64,000 nt of DNA from Closterium sp. NIES-65 (Eukaryota > Streptophyta > Zygnematophyceae > Desmidiales > Closteriaceae): assembly GCA_948144175.1 (NCBI GenBank), contig CANXME010000803.1, forward strand, positions 992,001 to 1,056,000, written 5' to 3'. The notes under the pieces were generated by a model. It worked only from the letters and a program-made list of their open reading frames with translations. It searched no databases and had not been told where the DNA came from. Both the position numbers and the translations under genes were made by a program. Shown here one piece after another: positions 41,061-52,540 of the stretch (its first letter is position 1; each line of letters starts with the position of its first letter).

Positions 41061-42955
41061 GTGCCCTCTACTGACAGGTCACGCCGCTCGCCCGACCCAA
41101 CCGACCCTCACCGAGTGATTGTGCCGGTTCACGCCATCGACCACACCCGGCCAAATAAGGAGGGTACCACGGTAGACAACCCTAGAGTACTTAGTGGGAA
41201 AATCGGGACGGACTTAGTTAAAATCTTCGTAGACGGAGGGGCCAGCCACAATCTTATCAATACTGCCACAGCACGAAAACTGCGACTGCCACTGGACAGA
41301 TGCTTACCTGAGATCGACGCAAGACTGGTCGACGGCACGCCACTAGCGATACGGGAACGTGTGGACCGAGTTCGGATTCTATGCGGGGGAAACTTCACGT
41401 TTAGCCAGGAAATGCTTGCAACGACCAACGACGGAATCGATATTTTACTCGAGCGTGATTGGCTGCGACGACACAACCCGCGAATCGACTGGACGACAGG
41501 GAACTGCGCTGTGCGAGTGAACGGTAACAACGTCGCCTTACCTCGCTGGGGCTCGCCTGAGTCTTCGTCGGTGTGTGATCACGATGAAACGCGCCGTGGC
41601 GGCAGGAGCTGACGTATATGCGGTTGACATTCGGGAAGCCAAGGCAGTAGACAAAGGGGGGGATTTACAGAAACTGCTAGCCGACATACCGGATGATCTG
41701 GCAGCACTGTTGAAGCAGTACAGTGACATCTTCCCGGACGACCTACCGACGGGACTACCACCTCAGCGACCGCACGACCACATGATAGAATTAGAACTGG
41801 GGGCACAACCGACAGTACAGCAAGAGTTCCGACTGACCGAACCCGAACTGGACGAACTGAGGAAGCAGCTCGATTACCTGCTCGAGAAGGAGTTCATTCA
41901 CCCTAGTTCGTCACCCTTCACAGCACCAATACTGTTCACATCGAAAAAAGACGGGGGATTTCGCATGTGCATAGATTACAGAGCACTGAACAGGGTTACC
42001 ATCAAATCCCATTACCCCATCCCACGAGCCGACGAACTGATCGACCAACTGCGCACAGCCCGGGTTTTCTCGAAAATTGACCTTCGGGGAGGTTACCACC
42101 AGATTCGCGTCAACCCTCCCGACTGCCCTAAGAAAACCTTCCGAACACGTTACCGTCATGCCCTTCGGACCGACTAACGCCTCCGCCACCTTTCAAACGA
42201 CCATGAACGAAGCTTTCCGCCCGCATTTAGATCAGTGCGTCATTGTGTACCTTGACGACATACTGATTTACAGCCTCGACAGAGCACAACACTTACAGGA
42301 CATCGAAGCAGTTTTTAAGATACTGAGTGAGAACCGCCTACTGACAAAAGCATCTAAGTGTGAGTTTTTACAGAACCGACTGGAGTTTTTGGGACACATT
42401 ATTTCAGCTGCAGGAGTGGAAATAGACCCGAAAAAAATTGCGACGATTCAAGCATGGCACGCGCCGACCAACTTGACCGAGCTGTAGAGTTTTTTGGGGT
42501 TCGTCAACTACGTGCGCCGGTTCGTCCCCGACATGGCGAAGCTGACTGCCCCGTTGACCGAGCTGCTGAGGAAGGGGGCTGAGTACACGTGGGGGAAGAA
42601 AGAGCAATCTGCCTTCTCGGCCCTCAAAAATATTTTGTGCTCACCGCCCGTACTTCACATCACAGATCCGCACCGTCCATTCGAGCTTGTCACCGACGCT
42701 AGCGACATCGCTGTGGGAGCAGTACTGTTGCAGGACTTTGGGAACGGCCTTCAGCCAATCGCGTATGAGTCCCGCAAGCTTCACCCGCCCGAACGCAACT
42801 ATCCGATACACGACCGCGAAATGCTGGCGATCGTGCACGCGTTCAAGGTGTGGCGATGATACCTCACGGGAGCAGACGTGACAGTACAGACAGACCACCG
42901 ATCCCTACAGTACCTTCGCGCCTAACCGAATCTCAACCCACAACAGATCCGCTGG
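41061..42955 (+). pseudogene. gypsy G3 protease, reverse transcriptase and RNase H
   Basis: Protease with active site FVDGGASHNLI (about 41228) and GIDILLERDWLRRHNP. RT starts [17 protein letters not shown], then [33 protein letters not shown]; a small deletion near 42155 shifts the frame; [14 protein letters not shown], catalytic [12 protein letters not shown] (about 42239), then TAG at 42485 (ELQSFLG type, CAG to TAG). RNase H: ELVTDASDIAVGAVL, PIHDREMLAIVHAF, TGA near 42857 (TGG to TGA), VQTDHRSLQYLRA, TAA near 42922. Confidence 0.87.
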
Positions 42956-44518
42956 TTGGAGTATCTGGAGTCCAACTTCCAGTACACGGTCACGTACAAA
43001 AAAGGCGCATCCAACATCGCCGACGCACTCACACGCCCCACCGCCCAACTCCACGCTATCCTACTTGCCCAAACCAACCCATTGTTCACAGGCCTATTCA
43101 CCCACGGATACAGTACGGACCCATTTTTCACGACCGGGAATTCACAGCAACTGGCAGAGGCCAGAGGAGTCTATCACGTAAAAACATGCACCAACCGCAT
43201 CTGGGTACCCGCGTACTCACTACTGATGGAACTGTTACTGCACGAGGCACACGACGGGTTTACCTCGGGACATTTCGGGGTAGAAAAAACGCGACAGCAA
43301 CTGCAGCGGTATTACTACTGGCCGGAGGTGTTGACTGACGTACAGCACCACGTGGGCTCATATCCTACGTGTCAGGTAATGAAGAGCTCGCGAAAAAGAA
43401 TGGCGGGTCCGTTGCAGCCGATTCCACCGCCTGAGCGCGTCTGGCAGTAGGTTACCATGGATTTCGTCACAGGGTTACCTTCGAACCCTGGGGGTAACGA
43501 CGCAGTTATGGTTGTCGTTGACAGGTTGACGAAGATGGCACACTTCGCTGCGTGCAACAAATCGATCTCAGCCGAAGAAACCGCTCGCCTGTTCATCGCA
43601 GCCGTTGTTAGACTGCATGGGATACCGGCCGCGATAATCAGCGACCGCGACACGAAGCTCACCAGCAACTTCAGGAAAAACCTCTGGGAGCAGTTCGGGA
43701 CAAGGCTACAGTTCAGCTCGTCGTACCACCCCGAGATCGACGATCAAACGGAGCGGACGAATCAGACGATGGAGCAGTTGATTCGTGCCACGTGCGACGA
43801 CCCAACCACTTGGGAGCAGCAGGTGCCGCTGATCGAGTTCGCGTATAACAACGCCACGTCAGCGACGACGCAACAGTCCCCCTTCTACCTGAACTACGGG
43901 CAAAACCCTACCGTGCCCATGACGCTGAGTCCGGATAACCCAACGCCACGTGCACATCAATTCGCCGAAATTCTGCAAGCTGCCCGCACTAGAGCCGCAG
44001 AAGCAATAAAAAAAGCCAACGTCATCGCTAAGCGCAACGCTGACCGCCACCGCCGCTCAGTCACTTACCAGTCAGGAGATTACGTACCGCTCGACACGCA
44101 AAACTTAAGACTGCCCGTCGTACCGAAATTACGACCCCACTACTGTGGACCATTCTAAATCAGCCACATGATTACCCAAGTGACAGCTCACCTACTGTTG
44201 CCGACGGACTGGTACGTCAGACCTTCATTCCACGTCAGCCTGCTTCGCCCATACATCCCAACCACAAGCCAACTGCCTCGTCACCGCCCGCCATCCATGA
44301 CTCGCCCTGCATCGGAGCCGATTATTGAGCCCGAAAAGATCCAGAGCCATCGGATTCGACACCCCACGGGAATCAAGAGGATTGGATTCCTCGTTTGCTG
44401 GAAGGACCGCACGCCAACTGAAGATAGCTGGGTGCCCTTGGCCAACATCGAAAACCACCCTGCCTTGCAAGTGTACCTGAGGAGCCGGGGTTTCCGCAAT
44501 ATACACGCACTCGCATAG
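42956..44518 (+). pseudogene. gypsy G3 integrase with C-terminal chromodomain
   Basis: End of RNase H (YKKGASNIADALTRP), integrase zinc domain (HEAHDGFTSGHFGVEKTR ... CQVMKSS), TAG at 43448 (CAG to TAG between WQ and VTMDFVTG), core VVVDRLTKMAHF, ISDRDTKLTSNF, YHPEIDDQTERTNQ (one changed position), SH3-like LRPHYCGPF, TAA near 44156, then a chromodomain-like IEPEKIQSHRIRHPTG, LVCWKDRTPTEDSWVPL (about 44325-44450). Ends TAG at 44516. Confidence 0.87.
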
Positions 44519-44535
44519 CGGAGGGGCCTTCTTGA

Positions 44536-44563
44536 GGGGGGGGGGGGGGGGGGGGGGGGGGGG
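44536..44563 (+). promoter_or_regulatory. 28-base G run at the G3 purine tract
   Basis: 28 consecutive G just before the 3' LTR start (TGTGCAAGG at 44566), where the plus-strand primer of the element should lie. Length may be unstable or affected by assembly. Confidence 0.6.
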
Positions 44564-44565
44564 TT

Positions 44566-44637
44566 TGTGCAAGGAATTTTCTTGGTATTCCTTAGCGCGC
44601 CCTACAACATCGCGTACAGCAGCAGCCGTTCTACGAG
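44566..44637 (+). repeat. gypsy G3 3' LTR, truncated
   Basis: First 60-odd bases match the 5' LTR (aaggaattttctTggtattccttagcgcgccc, cagcagcagccgtt), then homology stops near 44628 at ctacgagagcatg, the start of copia-3 J. Confidence 0.8.
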
Positions 44638-44640
44638 AGC

Positions 44641-46898
44641 ATGTTGCTGGAGGTGTGGAGGTCGGAGCATGGGCTGGCGTCGGGGCGGACGCCAGTTCAC
44701 CCGCCCACGGATACCTCGACGGCGACGCTGCCTTTGCTCGCCGAGGTCGATGAGCTTGCTGGTGAGGACACCGAGGAGGTTTCCACTCCCTCCTCTTCAC
44801 CTGCCCCTCCCCTTATTGCCGACTTGCATGGGCTGACCCCGGCGTCTGCCTTCGGCGATGAGGGGAGAAGTGGGGCATCACCTGTGGCGCTGGCCCCAAG
44901 CATCGCCGGTGGCCGACATGATGCTGTGCAAATCAGCGTGGGAGTGAAGCTGACGCCGACCAAGGAGCAGCCGACAGGGGAGCAGGCAGCAGCGACGCCG
45001 ACCCAGGAGCAGTCGGCGACCGGGCAGTCGGCAGGGGAGAAGTCGGTTGGGATGCCGACTGAGGTGCAGCAGGACGCTAAGGACAGCGACATCGGTGACG
45101 ATGGAGACGCAGGGGACGCCGAGGATTCCACCAAGAGCGACGTGGTGGAGGTTCAGCCTGAACCCCGTAAGACAGGCCGAATTCGGAGGCCACCTGACTT
45201 CTTCGTCCCCGCTGCCTTCACTACGACGTACGACGTGGACAACAACGACCTGGCCTATGACGACGCCGAGGAGGATGAGGAGTTTCTGGAGCTCGACCCC
45301 GACATATATGCCGACCTCGAGCACTGCTGGGACATCTCTACAATGTCGGTGAAGGAGGCGCTAGCGAGCTGGAAGGGCCAGGCAGTGAAGACCGCCATGG
45401 AGGAGGAGATCCGCAGCCTCATCAACATGGGCACATGGGAGCTGGTTGAACGCCCACTGGGGGTGAACATCATGAAGAACCGATGGGTGCTGATGACGAA
45501 GTACCGCATCGACGACACCGTCGAGCGCGAGAAGACGAGGCTGGTCGTGAAGGGCTTCACAATGGTGTATGGCGCCGACTTTGACGAGACGTACCCGCCG
45601 GTTAGTAGCTACATCACGCTGAGGATCTTTCTTAGCATCCTCGCTGTCCTCAACCTCAACCTGATGCAGCTCGACATGAAGAACGCCTTCCTGCAGAGCA
45701 AGCTCGACTGGGTGCTTTACATGTACCAGCTTGACCACTTCAATGATGGGACCGGACGGGTGTGCAAGCTGCTGAAGAGCCTGTACGGGCTGAAGCAGTC
45801 GCCGCTGCTGTGGTACAAGGCGCTTAACGATGTGTTCGTCGGCGCTGGGTGGAAGAAGAGCCAGGTCGACGAGGCTCTGTACTTCAAGGTTGGCGACGAC
45901 GGAATGGCCTGCTGGGTGCTGGTCTACGTCGATGACCTGCTCGCCGCCAGAAGTAGCACCGCGATGCTGAAGGAGCTGCTGGAGGCTGCCTTCGAGCTGC
46001 GGGAGATCTTGTTGGTGCAGAAGTACCTCGGGCTGGAGATCGTGCGCGACAAGTCGGTGGGAAAGTTGTCGCTGCAGCAGCAGGGCTACGCCGACAAGCT
46101 GCGTAGGTGCTTCATCGACCAGGAGCGCGCCCGACGTACCCCGAAGACGCTGGTCTCAGTCAGTGCCTACGCACAGCTGACGCTTGACGACGAGGAGGCA
46201 CAGGAGCGCGAGGAGGAGGATTACCGGCATAAGGTCGGCTCGCTGCAGTTCGCGGCGACGACGACGAGGCCGGACATTGCCTTCGCCTGCAGCAAGCTTG
46301 GGAGCGGCGTCACGGTGAGGAGCGACCAGCATTGGCGCGAGGTTGATCGATGCCTCGCCTACCTCGCCAACACCCGCGACACCGCCCTGGAGTTCGGCGG
46401 TGGACCTGAGTCGCAAGAGCTGGTCGGCTACGTGGACGCCGACGACGCCGGTGACAAGCAGAACTTGATGAGCACAGGCGGCTACGTGTTCGTCTACGGA
46501 GGGGCCGTGGTCTTCTGGTCGAGTCAGCGCATCAAAGTACGTGGCGGCCACCGAAGCCGGCAAAGAGGGACGCTGCCTTCGCTTCCTCCTCGCAGAGTTC
46601 TGGCAGCTGGACGCTGGGAAGCCGACTGTCCTGCGGGTGGACAACAAGTCGGCCATCACGGTCGCCGAGGGCATGGGGTTGACGGGCAACCTCAGGGACA
46701 TGGAGCGGCGATAGGCCTGACTGCAGCACATGGTGAAGCGTGGGAAGTTTTCGCTGAAGTACATCCCGATTGCTGAGCAGCCGGCTGACTTCCTGACGAA
46801 GGCGTTGCACTATACAGCCTTCAACTGGTGCTCCGTCGCCATCGGCCAGGTGCGCTTGGCCGACGTGGGCGACGGCGACGACGACGTGCAGCAGTAGG
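44641..46898 (+). pseudogene. copia-3 J reverse transcriptase-RNase H, 5' truncated
   Basis: Third copia family. Begins in the linker after integrase (PRKTGRIRRPPDFFVPAA typical of that site) and has an acidic stretch, then RVT_2 RT: NRWVLMTKYRIDD, DMKNAFLQSKLD, KSLYGLKQSPLLWYK, catalytic LVYVDDLLAAR (about 45921). RNase H: GYVDADDAGDKQN (about 46430), GYVFVYGGAVVFWSS, then a frameshift near 46535, after which AATEAGKEGRCLRFLLAEFW, RVDNKSAITVAEG and PADFLTKAL follow in another frame, with a TGA or TAG near 46712 and the final TAG at 46896. Integrase, protease and Gag are absent, cut by the junction with gypsy G3. Confidence 0.87.
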
Positions 46899-47800
46899 TG
46901 CCATGCCCTCTTGCATGGCTGGTGCGGTGACTGGCGTGCTGTGTGTTGGGTGCACTCCGACGAGCTATTCTCCAAGAAGTACTGCCGAGTGGGCTGGGGG
47001 CCCAAGCGTGAACACAGCAGGGGAGTGGCAACAATAGTTGGGTTTGGCCCCGTCCTCGTTTGGGCAAAGCCGACCTCGTGGTCGGGTGTACGGGGGAGGG
47101 CAGCCTACCTGCAGCTGTGGGCAAGCTGGTCGACGAGGTGGTCGACTTGCGTGGGGACCACTGCGCTGGCGCTGACTTTGGGGTGGTCGATCACGAGGTC
47201 GACCGAACCTGGTGGTCAACAACGTAGGGGCCAACGTCGACCTGGACAGGGGAGACTGACGACGTCGAGCAGCTGAGCGTCAAGCAGCAGGGCGCCGGGG
47301 TGGAGGGCGCCAAACGTTGGGGACGCCGGGCTTGTGCAGCCGTCGACCGACCGAGTTGGTCGACCAGGCGTGGTTGCCCGGTCGACCGGGATACTCGGGC
47401 GACGTGCGCGAGTGTTACCGGGGTGGAGTCTGCGAGGCCGACCTCGGGGGTGGTATCCCGAGGTCGATGTGGCCGGTGGGCGCAGACGCTGGCGTGGAGT
47501 CGACCTGGGCGTCTGCGTTGTGCACGTGACAAAGTCGAGCGCACCAACCAGCTGCGCGCACTTGCGAAGCAGGTGCACCGTTGTCCCGCGGGTGCAATGC
47601 TGTGCAGCCGACTTGCTGCAGCGTTGGCACGCCGTGGACTTGCAACATTGGCAAACCGCGACTTTGCTCTGCTAGAGCGCGGTCGACCAAGCCGTGCTGG
47701 CATGCGATCGACCGTGCTGCGCTGGAGGTCGGCCAGCAGCTTTGCTAGGTCTGATGTTGTCTTGCATGCCAATGACGTTGCTACCATTGTTGTCATGTTT
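46899..47800 (+). repeat. copia-3 J 3' non-coding region and probable LTR
   Basis: No supported ORF. Rich in the palindrome GTCGAC, often as GGTCGACC (for example near 47129, 47238, 47342, 47358, 47389, 47501, 47676). About 47400-47760 has an inverted, diverged counterpart at 52555-52870, so it is a repeat of this family, most likely LTR. Edges not resolved. Confidence 0.5.
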
Positions 47801-48132
47801 TCCTAGTGAAACTCTTGCGAATTCTCTCCGTGAACTAGCAAGCAGCATGAACTCAAGGAAGCAACTAAGGAACGGACGCAGAGATCACACGAGCACCCGT
47901 GCCTAGCCTGTAGTGTAGCTCTCATTGAAGTAGTTATCTACGAAGAAACAGCAGAAGAACCAACAGTTACTGAGGAGGCACCAGAAGCAGAGGAAGAAGA
48001 GTGATTGACGGAGTACAGCCCTCATCTCATTCCCATCACAACAAACGGCATGGATAACCTCTGCATCGAGACAAGGGGAGCACCGATCGGCGACACCGAC
48101 TTCGAAGAAAGGGAAGTCGCACAGCCGGAAAA
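47801..48132 (+). other. degenerate copia-2 F3 upstream sequence
   Basis: No intact ORF. Glu-rich codons (gaagaaccaacagttactgagg..., 47945-48003) resemble a Gag or linker region. Probably the eroded 5' part of copia-2 F3; its junction with copia-3 J cannot be placed. Confidence 0.4.
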
Positions 48133-51100
48133 TTGTCGTCCATGGATCACACCCCCCCTCATAAAGGGCCATTGGAGCTTCTTGTGATGATTGATACTTC
48201 TACGATTAGCGACACCAGCGGGACATACCACGGCGCGACACTCGAAGCAGCTTCAGTCCAAATTACCGTACCTGACGGATCTGCAGAACAAGTTGGAAAG
48301 GAAACTGCAGCAACAACATTAGCACAAGAGAAAGAGCTCTACGCGCGCACAAAGGGATATCATGCCGACGGAGACATCTGGCACCAGTGCTTCGGGCACC
48401 CATTAATTGAAGTGCTCAACAACTGCATCAATGCAAACGTCTTTGCGGTAGACGCACTGTTCTGCCAGATGGAAAACTACTCAAGCCAAGATCCGACTTA
48501 CCCAACTGCACCGTCTGCCCAGCAGCCGCGAAGATTCCCGGAGTCGAACGCTACAAGCCACTTGAGAAAGTTTACATCGACTTTCTGGTGCTCACGGCAA
48601 AATGATTTGGGGAAGAGCAGTACACACATTCTTTTATCGACGCCGGCATGCATTTCGTGTGGGCCGTAAACGCCAGCAACCGCTATCTTGCCTACCAGTG
48701 TTTCGAATTTTGGCTAAGCATGGCGGGGACTCAGAGCGAAGGACAAAAGCTGAAGGCTTTTCAAACAGACGGAGCCTTAAAGTACCAGACGGAGGAGTTC
48801 AAAACCCTCTGCAAGTAGAAGGGAATCAAGAGGATGACTTCCCTACGCTCATGAGCAGGAGGGATTGGCTGAGCAAACCAACAGGAGCCTCGCGACAAAA
48901 ATGCAAGCCCTTTGCGATGGCACATGCAGTTCGACTGCACAACATTCTTTATTCGAAAGCACTGCCCAACAACACCTCATCGTTCAAGGAGTGGACAGGG
49001 AAGCACCCCCACACACCCATGCTGCGAGTCTATGGGTGCATGCTACAGTACCGCCCCCACATTGCCCAGACCGGAAAATCTGAAAACCGCGCTCGGTGGG
49101 GCATTCACCTCGGAATCGAATCCAAAGACCACGCTTGGACAAGCCTGGACTTTGCCACCCACCAGCTCACACGTTCACGTGACTGCATCTTCTACAAAAT
49201 ACTAACCCTACCACTATACGGACAGCACCGGACTGCACAAAACGCACCGGACAACATTTTCCAAGGACATCACAGCTACGCAAATGACGAGGACGATGTT
49301 GACGTGGCAGGAGAACAGCCAGACGAGGCGACTGGGAAGGAGGCACCCTTCGTACCCGTTACGGAGGAATTTGGAGCAGCATCATTCTTCCCAACAGAAA
49401 TGGATCAACGCGAAGCAGAACAGACACAGCACGACTATGCAAGTGCAGAAATGCATTCACCCATGGACGAAGACCCAGCTCGTAATTCCTCTCGCGACAC
49501 CGTTCGCGACATCCCCGGTGACGACGACGACGTGGTCGAAGTCACCAACGACGCCGAATCCAACCTCACAGGCTTTCGCATCCTCGGACTCGCTGTCGCC
49601 GTTCGGGGTAACCAGCAACTAGTCGAGCCCACCACCGTTCGCCAAGCCCTCAGTGGGACCGATGCTGAGATTTGGAGAGCAGCCATGGCGGTCGAAGTTG
49701 CTGCACTCCAGCGGCGTAGCACCTGGAAGCTGGTACCACGACGACACGCAAAGAAGAGAAACATTCTTACCGGAAAATGGGTTTTCAGGATCAAGAGTTT
49801 CGTAGACAGGAATGTTGACAAATGCAAAGCACGTTGGATTGTGCGCGGATTTGAGCAGACTCAGTTCCTGGATTACAATCATACATTCACACCTGTCGGC
49901 CGCCATACTTGTTCGAATCCTCCTCTGCACCGCTGCCGTGAAGCAGCGCCCCCTTCGCATCGACATCTCCAACGCCTTCCTCAACGCAATCGCCAACGCC
50001 ATTATCTATGTCGAGAAGCCACACGCCTTCGAGGAAGACGGCGATGCCATCTGCCTTCTGCAGAAGTCCCTGTATGGCATCAAGCAGGCACCACGCCTGT
50101 CGCTGCAGTACCTCCACACCGTACTTATCGAGCTCAGCTTCCAGCAGCTTCCCCACGATCAGGGGACGTACTGCCTCGAGTCCCGCGGCAGCTTCATCCT
50201 ACTCGTCGACTATGTAGACGACCTGCTTTATACCGGGAACAACACGGAGCTGCTCGATGCTTGGAACATGATATCAAGGAGAAGCTGGAAGTGACCATCG
50301 ATCACAAGGTCACTCAATTCGGTCTCAACGTCACTCAGACCGTCAACACGATCCCCCTCTCCGCCGCAAAATACGCTGAAACCCTCGCTAAGAAGTTCAG
50401 CATCACTCCCGTCGGCATCTCCACACCGTTTCGCACTCCTCCGCCTAACCACGTGCTCGATACTACCCCGCTCTCCCCGGCCGACCATCGTCTCTACCAG
50501 CAGCAGCTCGAGTGTCTACTATTTGCCATCGCACATGCCACTCGGACCTATCCTACATCGCCAACCAGCTCGCCCAGTACCTGCGTCGACCTAAAGAGGA
50601 GAGCATGGCAGACCTCCGACGCGCCTTACAGTACTTCATCTCTACGCCCGATGTCGGCCTTACCTACAAGGCGAACCTAACGGCTACTCTACAGCTTACT
50701 GGCTACGTATATGCTTACCACGCTGGGGACACAGACAACAGGAGGTCCCGCATAGGCTTCATTTTCAAACTTGAGCCAGCAGGGACCATCTCCTGGAACG
50801 TATAGAAGCAAGAGCTCATTGCCCTTTTGTCGGCAGAAGCAGAATTCATCGCAGCAAGTGCAGCAGTTCACGAAGGACTCTACATCACGGAGCTCCTATA
50901 GGAAATGAAGACGGCGATGAACGGGTCCTTCAAATTACTCTGCGACAACCAGGGTACGATCAAAATCGCAAACAAGCCAGGCTTTGTCAACTGCACGAAA
51001 CACATCGCCCTGTGTTACTTCTTTGTTAAGGACGAAATTGACAAGGGGAAGGTCTAGCTCACCTACTGCCCAACTGGCAAGATGGCAGCTGATTTTCTGA

Positions 51101-51189
51101 CGGAGAAACTGCCACGTCTGAAGTTCTAGTACTGCTCGAACCTGTGCGGAGTCGTCCAGAAGAGCCACGTGGCGCACCTCCAAGAATGA
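48133..51189 (+). pseudogene. copia-2 F3 pol (pre-integrase to RNase H)
   Basis: Broken into several frames. Pre-integrase zinc region (KGYHADGDIWHQCFGHP), integrase parts (FQTDGALKYQTEEF near 48762; PYAHEQEGLAEQTNRSL near 48842), integrase C-terminus (VYGCMLQYRPHIAQTG, GIHLGIESKDHAWTS), an acidic linker, RT (LTGKWVFRIKSFVDRNV; ISNAFLNAIANAI; LYGIKQAPRLSLQY; VDYVDDLLYTGNN, where usual L/VYVDD is DYVDD, about 50206), thumb, RNase H (GYVYAYHAGDTDN, LSAEAEFIAAS, CDNQGTIKIANKPGF). Frame changes near 48660, 49905, 50290 and 50510; stops include TAG near 50804, 50899, 51056 and 51127. Ends at 51187-51189, next to the purine tract. Confidence 0.83.
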
Positions 51190-51197
51190 AGGGGAGT

Positions 51198-51605
51198 GTT
51201 GGAGTATGAGGGAATTAAGTTTAGCATTCCTGAAGGTGCAGTTGTATTGCACCCGTCACTATCGAAGCAGCGCTAGTAGCAGTATCGGATCAGCCCGTAT
51301 CAATGGCAGGAAGGTTAACAGCCGCAAGAGTCAAATGTCGTGACTATTGACCATCTGTCAACTGTCTGTACTGTTACACACGTAACAAGAAGAAGTGAAA
51401 TAGTCAGAGTGACTATAGAATTGCCTGTACAGAAGTTATAATAAGGGAATGTACCCCTCAGAGTACATGGCTAGCTAGATATGTGTGTAATCTATGTTTT
51501 AATTAACTTTTTCATTTACATTCAGAATGATCAGAGCTCCTACAAAACTTCCGCTACCAAACTCTCTAAGGAATTCCTATCCTATCCAAGATCCTCACTC
51601 TAACA
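51198..51605 (+). repeat. copia-2 F3 3' LTR
   Basis: About 408 bp between TGTTGGAG and CTCTAACA, an imperfect inverted pair, following the purine tract aaggggag. Contains TACCCCTCAGAGTAC and then TGGCTAGC (51452-51475), also found in the F4 LTR. Confidence 0.72.
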
Positions 51606-52017
51606 GGGCTCCTACCTAATCTCTCATCCTCCTCATCCTCCCCTACATGGATTCTAGCTACTCCAATTCTCTTTTGTGGTTCTTGGGAGAATATTGTGAT
51701 TGAGTTAAGTTTCTGTAGCATCATACCCCCTAGTGCGCCGAAATTCATAACTCGAGTTTTACTTCACATTTTATTACGAATCGAATTCAGATTTGTAGCT
51801 ACGACCTGAGCTAAAACATTTATGAAATTGACAAAGTTTTAACGGTGCACTTTGTGTCGACGGCATTTCTTGTGAAGTCGAATTTTCTGTCCAGAATTAT
51901 CGACCAACGATTTTGAGTCATTTCGGCCCCTAATCTTCTTAGACTCCGTCCTTAATATCTAACAGCATGTGCTGGCCAGACAAGCAAGCAAGCCAACAGT
52001 AGCAACAGTGCCTGGAA
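51606..52017. other. AT-rich stretch with no recognised gene
   Basis: Lower GC than the rest of the window, with no long frame and no repeat I can match. It could be host DNA left between elements or an old LTR remnant. Confidence 0.4.
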
Positions 52018-52275
52018 TCCAAATTGTGTTCAAGTACTTATAGAACATTGCGGACGTGGGGCTGGTCTATGGAGGAGGGGACTTGGTGCTCTGGGGATAC
52101 ACGGACTCGGAGTATGCGAACGAAGTTGGATGTCACTCAGTTGGAGGCTACGTGTTTACCTTGGGATGAGCTATTGTCAAATGGAGGACTAAGCGACAAA
52201 CATTCATTGCAACGTCAACAACCGAAGCAGAATACATTGCAATGTTCGAAGGGGCAAGGGAGCTACATACCTCCG
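52018..52275 (+). pseudogene. copia-4 RNase H fragment
   Basis: One plus-strand frame reads NIADVGLVYGGGD, GYTDSEYANEVG, SVGGYVFTLG, then after a TGA WRTKRQTFIATSTTEAEYIA: a copia RNase H of a lineage different from copia-1, -2 and -3 (STTEAEYIA type). A TAG near 52040 also breaks it. Isolated scrap with no RT or LTR. Confidence 0.75.
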
Positions 52276-52295
52276 GTGCTAATGTGAAGACCCCC

Positions 52296-52395
52296 GTAAC
52301 ATGGAGCAGCACACGGTAACATGGAGCAGTACATGGTAACATGGAGCAGCACATGGTAACATGGAGCGGTACATGGTAACATGGAGCAGCACAGG
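52296..52395. repeat. five-copy 20-bp tandem repeat
   Basis: Five exact-length copies of gtaacatggagcagcacatg with 0-2 changes each, followed by gtaatag. Not a CRISPR: the copies touch each other without spacers. Confidence 0.93.
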
Positions 52396-52540
52396 GTAAT
52401 AGCTCCTTAGCATAGTTCCTTAGCGCTTGCACATTTACGGGAGAAATCGGCAAGAGTTTCACAAGGCAAAGAATGCGTTATAGAATGATAGCAATGCCAA
52501 TGACAGAAACGACTACATCTGGAACTTGCAATTATGCAAC

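Larger units (their letters stand above)
39416..44637 (+). mobile_element. gypsy G3, chromodomain LTR retrotransposon with truncated 3' LTR
   Basis: 5' LTR (39416-39743), primer site, Gag, protease, RT, RNase H, integrase, chromodomain and purine tract, then only about 72 bases of the 3' LTR before copia-3 J starts. No duplication can be checked because the right end is lost. Coding frames carry many TAG/TAA/TGA stops. Confidence 0.88.
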
